DNA of 64,000 bases from Gammaproteobacteria bacterium UBA3067 (GCA_002366835.1 DFBZ01000160.1:1-64000); one strand, 5' to 3'; positions 10,528 through 20,578 are shown, counted from the first letter of the stretch. Made by a program: numbers and translations. Notes: generated from the letters alone by a model not told the origin.

Positions 10528-12120
10528 ATGTCTTACAACTCATCCGTATTCTTATTGTCTGATGTCGCAAGATGGCTCTATAAACTGTTAGAGTTAGAGA
10601 GTCTCTACTCTCCCTTCTCAAAAAAAATGTTGGGCCCTTCTATGTTAGAAGTTAGTTCTGAAACTCTTATTTACCAACTTATGAGTCTTTCTGCAGTTCT
10701 TTTTGTTGTATTAATAGGGGGAGCGTTTTTTATCGCCGCCGCCCTATTTTTCATCGATTATTTTCAGACAAAGCATACGGTCAGGAGGAATTATCCTTTA
10801 TTAGGGCGCTTTAGGTACTTGTTTGAGAAGCTGGGTGAGTTTCTTCGGCAATATTTCTTTGCAATGGATCGAGAGGAGCAGCCCTTTAATCGAGCGCAGC
10901 GAAGCTGGGTGTATCGCGCCGCAAAAAATGAAAGTAATACGGTTCCTTTCGGGTCAACGAAGGAGCTTCAGCGTCCGGGAACGGTGTTTTTTCTTAACTC
11001 TCCCTATCCAATATTAGAGGAAGAGGCGAGCGCTATGCCACCAATGCAAATTGGGCCATTTTGCAGAACTCCTTATCTTACTTCGTCATTTTATAATATT
11101 TCCGGTATGAGTTACGGCGCCTTATCAAGCCCAGCGGTGTTAGCCCTTGGAAAAGGCGCGAAAAGTGCCGGTTGCTGGATAAATACGGGGGAAGGAGGGG
11201 TTTCCCCTTATCACCTGGAAAGCGGCGCAGACCTGGTTGTGCAAATTGGCACTGCTAAATATGGCGTCAGAGACGATGATGGCAAGCTGAGTGAGGAAAA
11301 GCTCAAACAGCTTGCCGGTTACCCTCAAGTTAAAATGTTTGAAATTAAACTCAGCCAAGGGGCTAAGCCTGGAAAAGGAGGAATCCTTCCCGCGGATAAA
11401 GTCACTGCAGAGATCGCGCAGATTAGAGGAATAGAGCAGGGCCGCGCGTCCCTCAGCCCTAACAGACATCCTGATATCAATAGTCCTGGAGATTTGTTAG
11501 ATATGATCGATGCTGTACGGCAGGCAAGTGGTAAACCATGCGGCATTAAGTTGGTTCTTGGAAGCACCGCTTGGCTTCATGAGCTGGTTGACGAAATTCT
11601 TTCACGAGGGGAGCAGTCTGCCCCAGATTTTATTACAGTTGATGGCGCAGAAGGCGGAACGGGTGCCGCACCCATGCCGCTTATCGACTCAGTGGGACTG
11701 CCATTAATGGAAAGCCTTCCCTACGTGGTCGAGTTGCTTGATAAGCATAAGCTGCGGGCACGCATAAAAGTCATTGCCTCTGGCAAGCTGATTACTCCCA
11801 GTATTGTTGCCTCTGCACTGGCCCAGGGTGCTGATTTTTGCGTGTCGGCCAGGGGTTTTATGTTTGCGCTAGGCTGCATACAGGCCTTGCAGTGTAATAG
11901 AAACACCTGCCCAACGGGTATTACGACCCATAACGCCCGCTTACAGCGTGGCCTTGATGTGGGTGAAAAAGCTGAGCGCGTCCGTTTTTTCCACCAGAAC
12001 ATGTTGAATGAGGTCACCCTGTTGGCGCATTCGTGCGGTTTAATCGATCCAAGAGACCTCGGGGCTCAGCATGTTCGTGTGGTTGGCGGAGATGGGGTAT
12101 CTCAAGCGCTAAAGGTGTGA
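10528..12120 (+). CDS. FMN-binding glutamate synthase family protein, membrane-anchored
   Basis: About 530 residues with one N-terminal hydrophobic helix (near residues 50-75) and then the FMN-binding barrel of glutamate synthase large subunits, with no amidotransferase domain. Visible signs are GEGGVSPYH, DGAEGGTGAAP, and a C-x5-C-x4-C cluster motif (CIQALQCNRNTC) matching the [3Fe-4S] ligands of GltB. The start is uncertain: ATG 10528, ATG 10627, ATG 10642 or TTG 10495 share a frame, and none has a strong ribosome site. Members of this family are often annotated as glutamate synthase, but the substrate here is not shown by sequence. Confidence 0.85.
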   Translation: MSYNSSVFLLSDVARWLYKLLELESLYSPFSKKMLGPSMLEVSSETLIYQLMSLSAVLFVVLIGGAFFIAAALFFIDYFQTKHTVRRNYPLLGRFRYLFEKLGEFLRQYFFAMDREEQPFNRAQRSWVYRAAKNESNTVPFGSTKELQRPGTVFFLNSPYPILEEEASAMPPMQIGPFCRTPYLTSSFYNISGMSYGALSSPAVLALGKGAKSAGCWINTGEGGVSPYHLESGADLVVQIGTAKYGVRDDDGKLSEEKLKQLAGYPQVKMFEIKLSQGAKPGKGGILPADKVTAEIAQIRGIEQGRASLSPNRHPDINSPGDLLDMIDAVRQASGKPCGIKLVLGSTAWLHELVDEILSRGEQSAPDFITVDGAEGGTGAAPMPLIDSVGLPLMESLPYVVELLDKHKLRARIKVIASGKLITPSIVASALAQGADFCVSARGFMFALGCIQALQCNRNTCPTGITTHNARLQRGLDVGEKAERVRFFHQNMLNEVTLLAHSCGLIDPRDLGAQHVRVVGGDGVSQALKV

Positions 12121-12175
12121 TTAATCTACGCGCATAAAGAGTGCTGGGTTGTGGCAAAATTTTACGGAGAGTGTG

Positions 12176-13522
12176 ATGAAAGAGTTTGATTTGTTTGTGA
12201 TAGGAGCTGGCTCCGGTGGAGTTAGAGCCAGTCGTCTTGCGGCGAACCTGGGGAAGACCGTTGCAGTGGCGGAGCAAGAGTATCTGGGTGGCACTTGCGT
12301 TAACGTGGGCTGTGTGCCAAAAAAGTTATTCTACTACGGCTCACACTTGCAAGAAGATTTTGCCTTGGCCAATAGTTTCGGCTGGACTCTGAGTGCTGAA
12401 CAATTTTCTTGGCAGACCCTGTGCGCCAACAAGGATCGGGAAATTGAACGACTTAACAATGTCTACAAAGGCCTTCTGGAAAGCTCTGGGGTGACTTTGG
12501 TTGAAGGAGCTGCACGCTTTGTTGACAACCACACGGTAGAGGTGGGTGGCACCCAGTATCGCGCAAAAAATATTTTGATTGCCTCGGGAAGCCAGCCTTA
12601 CCTGCCTGATATCCCTGGTAACGAACATGTTATTACCTCAAGAGATGTTTTTTATCTCGACAAGCTGCCCAGTAAAATTATTGTCGTTGGGGGTGGTTAT
12701 ATTGCCGTTGAGTTCGCAAGCATCTTTAACGGCTTAGGCGTAGAAACTGAGCTCGACTACCGTGGTGAGTTGTTCCTGAGAGGTTTCGATAATGAAGTGA
12801 GAGCTGTGGTAGCTGATGAAATGGTTAAAAAAGGCGTCACGATTCGTTTCAACTCTCATGTCGACCGCATAGAAAAATTGGGTAATGCCCAGAAAAAAAT
12901 CACCTACCGTGACGGCAGTATGCGGGTTGTGGATGAGGTTTTGTATGCAACGGGGCGTGAGCCCTATACTGATCTTTTGTCGCTGGAGAACACGCAAGTC
13001 GAGCTGGCTGATAATGGTGCAATTCGTGTGTTTGATAACTTTCAAACCAGCGCGTCGTCCATTTATGCCATTGGTGATGTGATTGACCGTATGCAATTAA
13101 CACCCGTAGCGCTTGCGGAAGCAAGCATGTTGATTGCTCATCTTTTTGGCCATAAAAACCAGGTGATGGACTATGAAGGGATTCCTACCGCAGTCTTTAG
13201 CAATCCAAATATAGGAACGGTTGGTTTGACAGAAGAGCAGGCCAAAGAGCAATTCGAGACTGTGGATGTATACAGATCTCGCTTTACACCGATGAAACGC
13301 AGCCTTTCAGGCGGGGATGAAAAGACCTTTATGAAAATGATTGTAGATCGGGGTAGTGATAAGGTGCTTGGGCTGCATATGGTGGGAGACGATGCCGGAG
13401 AAATTGTACAAGGTATGGCCGTTGCCCTAAAGGCGGGAGCCACTAAGTCGGTTTTTGATAGCACTATGGGAATTCACCCCACAACCGCTGAAGAGTTTGT
13501 AACGATGCGCACACCAGGATAG
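12176..13522 (+). CDS. gor: Glutathione-disulfide reductase
   Basis: NADPH-dependent flavoenzyme that keeps glutathione reduced in the cytosol. ATG at 12176 follows ACGGAGAG. FAD motif GAGSGGVRA is at the N-terminus, with the redox disulfide in GTCVNVGCVPKK. The NADPH Rossmann motif is GGGYIAVEFASIF, and the C-terminal dimer-interface His-Glu pair is in GIHPTTAEEF. The length of 448 residues matches the family. It stands as a single gene 55 bases after the previous stop. Confidence 0.95.
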   Translation: MKEFDLFVIGAGSGGVRASRLAANLGKTVAVAEQEYLGGTCVNVGCVPKKLFYYGSHLQEDFALANSFGWTLSAEQFSWQTLCANKDREIERLNNVYKGLLESSGVTLVEGAARFVDNHTVEVGGTQYRAKNILIASGSQPYLPDIPGNEHVITSRDVFYLDKLPSKIIVVGGGYIAVEFASIFNGLGVETELDYRGELFLRGFDNEVRAVVADEMVKKGVTIRFNSHVDRIEKLGNAQKKITYRDGSMRVVDEVLYATGREPYTDLLSLENTQVELADNGAIRVFDNFQTSASSIYAIGDVIDRMQLTPVALAEASMLIAHLFGHKNQVMDYEGIPTAVFSNPNIGTVGLTEEQAKEQFETVDVYRSRFTPMKRSLSGGDEKTFMKMIVDRGSDKVLGLHMVGDDAGEIVQGMAVALKAGATKSVFDSTMGIHPTTAEEFVTMRTPG

Positions 13523-13938
13523 CGGTCCCTTTCATTATTTGAAGGCGTGTTTTGCAGAGCAATCCTCTTGTGTCTGTTTATTGGCGCTAATGGAGGCGGC
13601 TTTTATCGCGCAATAACTCATTTCTAAGCGAACCATATAACTTTTATCGATACTTATCTTATTCATTAGTCTGTGAATCTTTTAAAACGCTGGTTATAAT
13701 GCCGAGCTGCTAAGTAGCTGGTGGGTTCCGGAAAACTATCGCAGTGGTTACGGTTGTCTAAAACGGATTAAGGGATGCCTGTTCATTGGGTGTTCTTTTG
13801 CTTTTTTCAGCTGGATGCTTCAAGTTGTTTCCCTGAAGTCCGTCTGGGCTTTTCGCACTGTAAGGGTCTCGAATGAACGAGATTGCCATTCTTGCCAACC
13901 AATAACTATAAACGATCCAATGAGTGGAGTATGAAGAT
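13523..13938. other. Intergenic region before the PQQ dehydrogenase
   Basis: No gene seen. A perfect -10 hexamer TATAAT lies at 13695-13700, but the matching -35 position is poor, so a promoter here would need an activator. It would give a leader of about 230 bases before the PQQ dehydrogenase. No terminator hairpin with a T run is obvious after gor. Confidence 0.35.
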
Positions 13939-16194
13939 ATGAAAAAGGTCTTGATTGGGGTGATTCTCATCGGGCTTGTTATTTTTGCAGCAGGCCTAAT
14001 AACAAAAAATAGAGAGTCGGGCTCTAGTACCGTCGCTCAAAAAATAGATAGTCCTTCGAATGCCACAATGAGCATGAATGCTGATCGTGCTCGAAACGCG
14101 GAAGAAGAGCCTGGTAACTGGCTACTTCATGGTCGCACGTATAGTGAGCAGCGATTTAGCACGCTTACTGATATTACTGAAAATAATGTAGGCGACCTTG
14201 GTTTGGCTTGGTATTTCGATACTGGGGCAAAATCGGGTCTTGAGGCTACCCCCGTAGTAGTTGATGGCGTGATGTACTTCACAGGCAACTGGAGTGAAGT
14301 ATTTGCGGTGGATGCACGAACAGGAAAAATGCTATGGCATAACACCCTCAATGTTGATAAAAATCGCGGCAAATATGCGTGCTGTGATGTGGTTAACCGA
14401 GGCGTGGCCGTATGGAAAGGAAAAGTTTACGTTGGCACTATTGATGGTCGCCTGGTAGCTCTTGATGCAGCAAGCGGGAAGATTGTTTGGGATCAAACCA
14501 CTATCGATTTGAACCGGCCTTACTCAATTACTGGTGCACCGCGCATCGTAAAAGACAAAGTTATTATCGGAAACGGTGGCGCAGAGTTTGGCGTAAGAGG
14601 TTATATCACAGCCTACGATACCGATACCGGGGAACAGAAATGGCGGTTTTATACTGTTCCTGGCAACCCTGCAGATGGTTTTGAGAATGCTGCAATGGAA
14701 ATGGCAGCTGAAACTTGGGGTGGTGGTCCTTGGTGGGAAGTTGGTGGAGGAGGTACCGTATGGGACTCCATGGCCTACGATCCCGATCTAGACCTTTTGT
14801 ACATAGGCGTAGGGAATGGCTCGCCGTGGAATAAATATATTCGTAGCCCTGCAGGTGGGGATAACCTCTTCTTGTCTTCTATCGTAGCGATTGAGCCCGA
14901 TACAGGAACCTATGTGTGGCACTACCAAACTACACCTGGTGAAGCTTGGGACTACACCGCCACCCAGCATATGATTCTTGCTGAGTTGGATATAAACGGT
15001 AAGCAGCGCAAAGTCATCATGCAGGCGCCCAAAAATGGGTTCTTCTATGTGATTGATCGGGAGACGGGAGAGTTTATTTCTGCAAATAACTATGTACCTG
15101 TTAACTGGGCAACCCACATTGATCCTGAGACAGGGCGTCCTGTTCAGACTGACAATGACTATAAGGATAATCCAGTTCTTCAGTTTCCATCTCCTTTAGG
15201 TGGGCATAACTGGCAGCCAATGTGTTATCACCGCGAAACAGGTTATGTTTATATCCCGAGTCGTGAGATGAGCTTTCTCTATAATCACGATGAAAACTTT
15301 GAGTATGAGGAGGGGCACTGGAACGTAGGAATACCCGTTATGAAGGATATTTATGTTCCTACCTGGATTGATGCCCAGCTAATTAAAAAGCTCGGTGCTG
15401 CAGCGGCTCGCGGATATTTGCAAGCTTGGGATCCTATCAAGCAGGAGCGCGTTTGGCGGGTAGACCACAAAGGGCCATGGAACGGTGGCGTTCTCTGTAC
15501 CGCTGGAAATCTAGTGTTTCAAGGTAATGGGCAAGCAGAGATTGTTGCTTATGCGGCGGATAGTGGTGAGAGACTTTGGTCTCACGAAACCCAGAGTGGC
15601 GTTATTGCAGCGCCTATTAGCTTCGCTGTTGACGGAGAACAATACATTTCAGTTCTAGCTGGTTGGGGTGGTTCTGTAGGATTATCATTCGCTTTGATTG
15701 GCAATACCCCTGAAAAAACGTATACCAAGGGTCGCCTGCTTACCTTTAAATTGAATGGTTCAAACAGCTTGCCAGATTACGAGGTTGCAAAGCGTTTGCC
15801 CGAACCGCCACCTCGAACCGCATCGTCTGATGCAGAATATCAAGGTAACAAAATTTACCATCACAACTGTGTATATTGTCACGGGCCAGGAGCGGTTAGT
15901 TCACCTAACCTGAAGGACTTGCGATATATGGATGCTGCAACACACGAGCAATTCCTAGCAATAGTGTACGGTGGTATTCATAAAGAAGAAGGGATGCCCG
16001 CCTATGACGAGCTCTTGACGATTGAAGAGGTTGAGATGGTTCATGCTTATCTGATCCAGGCGGGGCATGCTGCTCTTGATGATGAAAATGCCAGTGATAC
16101 CTGGGTCGGCGTGAAGAGCGCTGTTTATAGCGCATTGGGATCAATTACCCACTTTTTCACAGGCTTGTTAACCTGGATTTTGAAAGCGGCATAA
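13939..16194 (+). CDS. PQQ-dependent quinohaemoprotein alcohol dehydrogenase
   Basis: Eight-bladed propeller dehydrogenase with a C-terminal cytochrome c domain, acting in the periplasm and passing electrons from an alcohol to the respiratory chain. ATG 13939 follows TGGAG; an N-terminal hydrophobic helix (KKVLIGVILIGLVIFAAG) serves as export signal or anchor. The family's vicinal disulfide is ACCDVVNRG. The catalytic Asp is in AWDYTATQ; the residue two positions later is Thr, which suggests calcium rather than the extra Asp of lanthanide enzymes. Haem is bound by CVYCH. The protein ends in an extra hydrophobic helix (FFTGLLTWILKAA). No PQQ synthesis genes are in the window and the substrate is unknown. 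Confidence 0.9.
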   Translation: MKKVLIGVILIGLVIFAAGLITKNRESGSSTVAQKIDSPSNATMSMNADRARNAEEEPGNWLLHGRTYSEQRFSTLTDITENNVGDLGLAWYFDTGAKSGLEATPVVVDGVMYFTGNWSEVFAVDARTGKMLWHNTLNVDKNRGKYACCDVVNRGVAVWKGKVYVGTIDGRLVALDAASGKIVWDQTTIDLNRPYSITGAPRIVKDKVIIGNGGAEFGVRGYITAYDTDTGEQKWRFYTVPGNPADGFENAAMEMAAETWGGGPWWEVGGGGTVWDSMAYDPDLDLLYIGVGNGSPWNKYIRSPAGGDNLFLSSIVAIEPDTGTYVWHYQTTPGEAWDYTATQHMILAELDINGKQRKVIMQAPKNGFFYVIDRETGEFISANNYVPVNWATHIDPETGRPVQTDNDYKDNPVLQFPSPLGGHNWQPMCYHRETGYVYIPSREMSFLYNHDENFEYEEGHWNVGIPVMKDIYVPTWIDAQLIKKLGAAAARGYLQAWDPIKQERVWRVDHKGPWNGGVLCTAGNLVFQGNGQAEIVAYAADSGERLWSHETQSGVIAAPISFAVDGEQYISVLAGWGGSVGLSFALIGNTPEKTYTKGRLLTFKLNGSNSLPDYEVAKRLPEPPPRTASSDAEYQGNKIYHHNCVYCHGPGAVSSPNLKDLRYMDAATHEQFLAIVYGGIHKEEGMPAYDELLTIEEVEMVHAYLIQAGHAALDDENASDTWVGVKSAVYSALGSITHFFTGLLTWILKAA

Positions 16195-16226
16195 CTGAAA
16201 GTAGTTCTTATGTAAAAAAGAGTATG

Positions 16227-16262
16227 CCCGTGCCTTATGTATTTGAGGCGCGGGTGTTTTTT
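16227..16262 (+). terminator. Rho-independent terminator after the PQQ dehydrogenase
   Basis: A ten-pair stem (CCCGTGCCTT with GAGGCGCGGG, two G-T pairs) and an eight-base loop, followed within two bases by a run of six T. It lies 33 bases after the stop codon. Confidence 0.8.
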
Positions 16263-16339
16263 ATACGGCAATGCTTTTCCTTACTATCACACGAGAAAGC
16301 ATGCGTCCGTGCTAAGTGTTTTTAATGGAGTAATAGATA

Positions 16340-17482
16340 ATGTTTGGTAAAAGAGATGTTTTTACAGAAGATCACGAACTGTTCCGTGATACTTGTCGTA
16401 AATTTTTTGAGAAAGAAGTCGTTCCTTTTCATGAGCAGTGGGAAGAGGATGGTCAGGTTTCCAGAGAAAGCTGGATAAAGGCTGGAGAGGCGGGCTTACT
16501 TTGCATGAGCATGCCTAGTGAGTTTGGTGGTGCCGAAGCTGACTTTATGTATACAGTTATTATGGCTGAAGAGCAGGGTCGTGTTGGTGCCAGTGGGCCT
16601 GGCTTTATGCTTCACTCAGAAATTGTAGCGCCTTACATCAATAAATATGGATCTGACGAACAGAAAACACGCTGGCTGCCAAAAATGGCAACAGGTGAAA
16701 TGATCGGTGCCATCGCTATGACAGAGCCTGGCACAGGAAGTGATCTGCAAGGCATTAAAACAACAGCGCTTAAAGACGGTGACGACTATGTTATCAACGG
16801 CCAGAAAGTATTCATTACAAATGGCTATATGTCTGATTTGGTTGTTGTGATTGCCAAAACTGACCCAGATAAGGGCGCTGCTGGCATTAGCTTGTTTGTT
16901 GTTGAAGCAGGCACAGAGGGCTTTACCAAGGGTCGTAAACTGAAAAAAGTAGGCTTAAAAGCGCAGGACACCTCTGAACTATTTTTTGATAACGTACGTG
17001 TTTCCAAAGACAACCTTCTTGGCCAGGAAGGAATGGGTTTTGCCTACCTGATGTCTGAGCTGGTTCAAGAGCGTTTATTAATTGCAATGGGCGCAGTAAC
17101 TGCCTGCGAAAGAGTGCTAGAGCATACCATTGAGTATGTAAAAGGGCGCGAAGCCTTTGGTCGACCTATTTCCAAGTTTCAAAATACGCGTTTCAAGTTG
17201 GCTGAGCTGGCAACAGAGACCAAGATTGCACGCATCTTCGTTGATGACTGTCTTGCTAAGCATATGCGTAAGGAGCTAGATGCAACAACCGCAGCGATGG
17301 GTAAGCTATATACAACTGACTTGCAAGTAAAGCTGGTTGACGAGTGTCTCCAGCTACATGGTGGATATGGCTACATGCTCGAGTATCCAGTTGGTAAAGC
17401 TTTCGTCGATAGTCGTATTCAGAAAATATATGGCGGTACGAATGAGATTATGAAAGAGCTGATTAGTCGCTCTTTCTTATAA
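16340..17482 (+). CDS. Acyl-CoA dehydrogenase (long-chain/isovaleryl-type active site)
   Basis: FAD-dependent alpha,beta-dehydrogenation of an acyl-CoA, with electrons passing to ETF. The length of 380 residues is standard. Signatures are AMTEPGTGSDLQGIKT (substrate/FAD loop), GRPISKFQNTRFKLAE and IYGGTNEIMKELISR near the end. The position that carries the catalytic Glu in medium-chain enzymes (Y-E-G-T) is Gly here. A Glu lies instead in LVQERLLIAMG (codon 244), the place used by long-chain and isovaleryl enzymes. It stands between two terminators, so it is monocistronic. The exact substrate is unknown. Confidence 0.93.
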   Translation: MFGKRDVFTEDHELFRDTCRKFFEKEVVPFHEQWEEDGQVSRESWIKAGEAGLLCMSMPSEFGGAEADFMYTVIMAEEQGRVGASGPGFMLHSEIVAPYINKYGSDEQKTRWLPKMATGEMIGAIAMTEPGTGSDLQGIKTTALKDGDDYVINGQKVFITNGYMSDLVVVIAKTDPDKGAAGISLFVVEAGTEGFTKGRKLKKVGLKAQDTSELFFDNVRVSKDNLLGQEGMGFAYLMSELVQERLLIAMGAVTACERVLEHTIEYVKGREAFGRPISKFQNTRFKLAELATETKIARIFVDDCLAKHMRKELDATTAAMGKLYTTDLQVKLVDECLQLHGGYGYMLEYPVGKAFVDSRIQKIYGGTNEIMKELISRSFL

Positions 17483-17887
17483 GTAACGGTAAATTTAGCG
17501 GCTAAGGGGAGGGGCTTTGGCCTTTTCTCACCGCTGGCGGCGAGAATAAACCGATGTAAATGGCATATTATCTATTGTAGATGCATGCCATTTTTTTTGT
17601 GTGCTCCCTTTTGGTGTGCATTTTTTCAACATCCCTCCTCAGGTTGCTGCCCTCTTGTCCCTCTATGCTATTCTGCAAGTATCAGCGAGTACGATGCCTC
17701 CAAAGTTTCCTGTGCTGTAGACGATTTTTAGAGCGTTTCTGTAAGTAAGGCTTGGTCAAGTTAGTATATATACTTTTATCTACCTACAATGAATTACAAG
17801 TGTCATTGTTTTTGGGGTGCTTTCTGGCTGAAGTCTGGGTAGAGGCGCGATTTTAAATTAAGCGTTGTGATATAGAAGGGAAGCATA
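17483..17887. other. Intergenic region between acyl-CoA dehydrogenase and patatin genes
   Basis: It holds the terminator at 17558-17598 and otherwise no gene. A TATATATAC stretch near 17765 is AT-rich and could contribute to the patatin gene promoter, but no good -35 sits at the right distance. Confidence 0.4.
17558..17598 (+). terminator. Rho-independent terminator after acyl-CoA dehydrogenase
   Basis: AAATGGCAT (17558-17566) pairs with ATGCCATTT (17585-17593), and inner partial pairing shortens the loop. The T run continues to 17598. It lies 76 bases after the stop codon. Confidence 0.8.
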
Positions 17888-19108
17888 TTGAATCAGAATA
17901 AACGCCCCAAGGTCGGCATGGTTTTGGCTGGAGGAGGGGCTCGTGGTGCCTATGAAATAGGCGTGCTTATTTATCTTCGGGAGAAACTCCAAAAGCGCTT
18001 GGGGCGTGATGTGCCAATTGATATTTTAGCAGGTACGAGTGTTGGGGCGATTAATGCAGCATTTATTGCCTCTACGATAGATCAACCAAAAAAACAGGCG
18101 CGTATTCTAAGAGAGCTTTGGGAGGACATACGAATAGAGCACTTACTCAGTGTAGGCCCGGGAGATGTATTTAATGCTGGCCGGCTTCTGTTTAGTAATA
18201 GTGTGCCTGAAGATGTGAGGGGCTCGAGACATGGCGGCCTGCTGAATACGAAAGGCCTTGAGCAATTTGTGGCCAGGAAAACCCCCTGGCGATGTATATA
18301 TCGGAATATCGCCCATGGTGCGCTCGACGGCTTGGCGATATCTGCTACCCATATCGGAACAGGCCACACGGTGGTCTTTACTCAAACCGGCAAGCCCATA
18401 AAAGGAAGCTGGACAAATAACCCCTTTGTTAAACACAAGGCCGCTCGAATTGGGCCTCGGCATGTTCTTGCATCGGCATCCATTCCTATGTTTTTTTCAG
18501 CGGTAAAAATTCATAATGAATATTATACAGATGGTGGTTTAAGACAGAATACGCCCATGTCTCCGGCGATCAGGATGGGGGCGGAAAAATTGTTGGTTAT
18601 TTCTTTGAAGCATATGCCATCAGAAGAGGAGCTCGCTCGCCAGCACTGTATAACCTACCCACACCCGATGCTTCTATTTGGTAAGGCGATGGATGCATTG
18701 CTATTGGATCATACTGAATATGATATCGATCGTATGGAGCGCTTGAACGCTATATTGTATGCAGGTGAGGCAGCATTTGGGGGCGATTTCTTAGAAAAAT
18801 TGAGCAGCAAAATGGTCGAGCTGCGGGGGGGCCCCATCAAGCCTATTGATGCCGTACATATTAGGCCATCTGAGGATATTGGTGCGCTAGCTGCTGACTT
18901 TATTCGTAGTGGAAAGGCAGAAATTAAAGGCAGAACCTTAAACTGGGTTATGCGTTGGCTGGTTCGTAATGATGATTCGCCAGGTCGTCAGAGCGATACA
19001 CATTCCTATTTGTTGTTTGATGGGCGCTTTGCCAAAGAGCTGATAGATCTTGGCTATGAAGATGCTGCAAAGCAAGAAGACCAGCTCGCTACTCTTTTTA
19101 GCTATTGA
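17888..19108 (+). CDS. Patatin-like phospholipase
   Basis: A 406-residue serine lipid hydrolase. The oxyanion motif is GGGARGAYEIG near residue 16, the nucleophile is Ser in GTSVGAINAA near residue 50, and the dyad Asp is in TDGGLRQNTP near residue 218. All key residues are present. It starts at TTG, with AAGGGAAG directly upstream. No signal peptide is seen, so it is probably cytosolic or membrane-peripheral. The C-terminal part (after about residue 260) is not a recognisable domain. It converges with the diguanylate cyclase gene. Confidence 0.9.
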   Translation: MNQNKRPKVGMVLAGGGARGAYEIGVLIYLREKLQKRLGRDVPIDILAGTSVGAINAAFIASTIDQPKKQARILRELWEDIRIEHLLSVGPGDVFNAGRLLFSNSVPEDVRGSRHGGLLNTKGLEQFVARKTPWRCIYRNIAHGALDGLAISATHIGTGHTVVFTQTGKPIKGSWTNNPFVKHKAARIGPRHVLASASIPMFFSAVKIHNEYYTDGGLRQNTPMSPAIRMGAEKLLVISLKHMPSEEELARQHCITYPHPMLLFGKAMDALLLDHTEYDIDRMERLNAILYAGEAAFGGDFLEKLSSKMVELRGGPIKPIDAVHIRPSEDIGALAADFIRSGKAEIKGRTLNWVMRWLVRNDDSPGRQSDTHSYLLFDGRFAKELIDLGYEDAAKQEDQLATLFSY

Positions 19109-19170
19109 ACCTTGTCAGAAATAGAAGTTTTGCCAATACGGTACGACTGGTTTTTCGGTCACGTTAAGCG

Positions 19171-20445
19171 CTAGCGGTATTTTGAGTTGTTCGCGTAGAA
19201 GCGTTTCTTATCCTCGTACATATTTTCATCGGCGAGCCCTAACACATTTTCAGGGCTTGTCTCAGTGGAGCACGCAACTCCTATGCTGATACGAACTGGC
19301 TCAATTTGGTGGGTGTTGCCGCCTTTGTAATGAGCCAGCGTCATGTTTTTTTCCAGTGCGCGTATTCTGTTAAGCACCCCCAGAGCATCATCGCAATGTG
19401 TATTGGGGCAGAGAATGACGAACTCATCTCCCCCTGAGCGGGTGATGACATCATAATCCCGGAAGGATTTTTTTAGCAGATTTGCCACGGCGATAATTAA
19501 CTTGTCTCCCTCTTCGTGGCCATAGGTATCATTGATTCGCTTTAAGCCGTTAATGTCTACTACGAAAATGCTGAAGGCGATGTTGTTGTTTTTGCTTGCT
19601 TTGGCAATCTCGGAATCCAGTTCCTTTTGGAAAAAATTGCGATTATAAATTCCTGTAAGCGCGTCAGTATTCGCTAGGCGCTCCAGCTCCAATAGAAGCA
19701 GTCTGTTTTCTGCTGTGACCGAAAGCTGGTCTACAAATAAAGATACAACGTCATGATGAATAGATGTTTCAAGTGGTTGCTTTATGATGAGATAGCCTAG
19801 CTTTTTATTTTCACTTCCGCTGAGAGGGGCAAACATCCAGTTGTGCCGGTTTTTTTTATCATAAGCATTACGAGTGACGAGCTGTAGTTTCTCGGTGAGC
19901 TCGTAGGGAGAGCTTAATGAGCGCGCACCTTCAATGATCAGTGTTTGCTCTTCAGCGAGAAGGTGGATGGAGCTAAAGTTTTGTACGCTGGTTTCCCGGG
20001 CGCCATATATAACGATGGCAAACCCCCAGTCAGGAAATATTTGATTGAGATCATTGAGTGTGTGGTCAAGCAGTGTGCTGAGTTCTTTGGACTGCTGCAT
20101 GGAAATGCTTGTGTGCAGTAAGGAATGGAAAATGAGATTGCGCTTTTTTAACTCATGTGAACTTGAGGCTTCGTGTTCCTGGGCGAGAATCAGCGCCTCT
20201 TGCTTTTCCTCTAGTGTTTTAAGCAGGTAAAGGGTTGCCCAGTAGATGGGTATAGAGATGAGAACCGAAGAACCAATCGCGGCAATATGGATGCCAGCGG
20301 GAAGAGAGCCTTCCGCCCAGTAGTAGAAAAATGACGCGAGTGCGTCGGCCACTAATGCAACTGCGGCTATAAATGGAAAGGTTATCCGCCGTAGGTTTGT
20401 GTAATTTAGAGAGTTTTCTATGACTTTGCGAAAGCTAGGGAGCAT
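19171..20445 (-). CDS. Membrane-anchored diguanylate cyclase
   Basis: A 424-residue protein with two N-terminal membrane helices (about residues 20-70), a short coiled coil, a GAF-like sensory middle (about residues 105-250) and a C-terminal GGDEF domain. The active-site loop SGGDEF is intact. RDYD, five residues before it, fits the RxxD inhibitory site, so product feedback by c-di-GMP is likely. It should make c-di-GMP from GTP at the inner membrane. The signal sensed is unknown. Confidence 0.92.
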   Translation of the reverse strand: MLPSFRKVIENSLNYTNLRRITFPFIAAVALVADALASFFYYWAEGSLPAGIHIAAIGSSVLISIPIYWATLYLLKTLEEKQEALILAQEHEASSSHELKKRNLIFHSLLHTSISMQQSKELSTLLDHTLNDLNQIFPDWGFAIVIYGARETSVQNFSSIHLLAEEQTLIIEGARSLSSPYELTEKLQLVTRNAYDKKNRHNWMFAPLSGSENKKLGYLIIKQPLETSIHHDVVSLFVDQLSVTAENRLLLLELERLANTDALTGIYNRNFFQKELDSEIAKASKNNNIAFSIFVVDINGLKRINDTYGHEEGDKLIIAVANLLKKSFRDYDVITRSGGDEFVILCPNTHCDDALGVLNRIRALEKNMTLAHYKGGNTHQIEPVRISIGVACSTETSPENVLGLADENMYEDKKRFYANNSKYR

Positions 20446-20578
20446 AAGCGGCGCGTATTTAACTAGGTTAGTGACTAATAGTATTAGTTATTTCGTGGAA
20501 AAACAAATGTATTGGCGGCTAAGGCTGAGAGTGAAATACTGAGTTTTTATGCGGGAGGGGTGGTGTAAGCGTATGTTT

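Noticed and set aside
13939..16194. Lanthanide-dependent methanol dehydrogenase (XoxF)
   Set aside because: The residue two positions after the catalytic Asp is Thr rather than Asp, and a cytochrome c domain is fused, which XoxF lacks.
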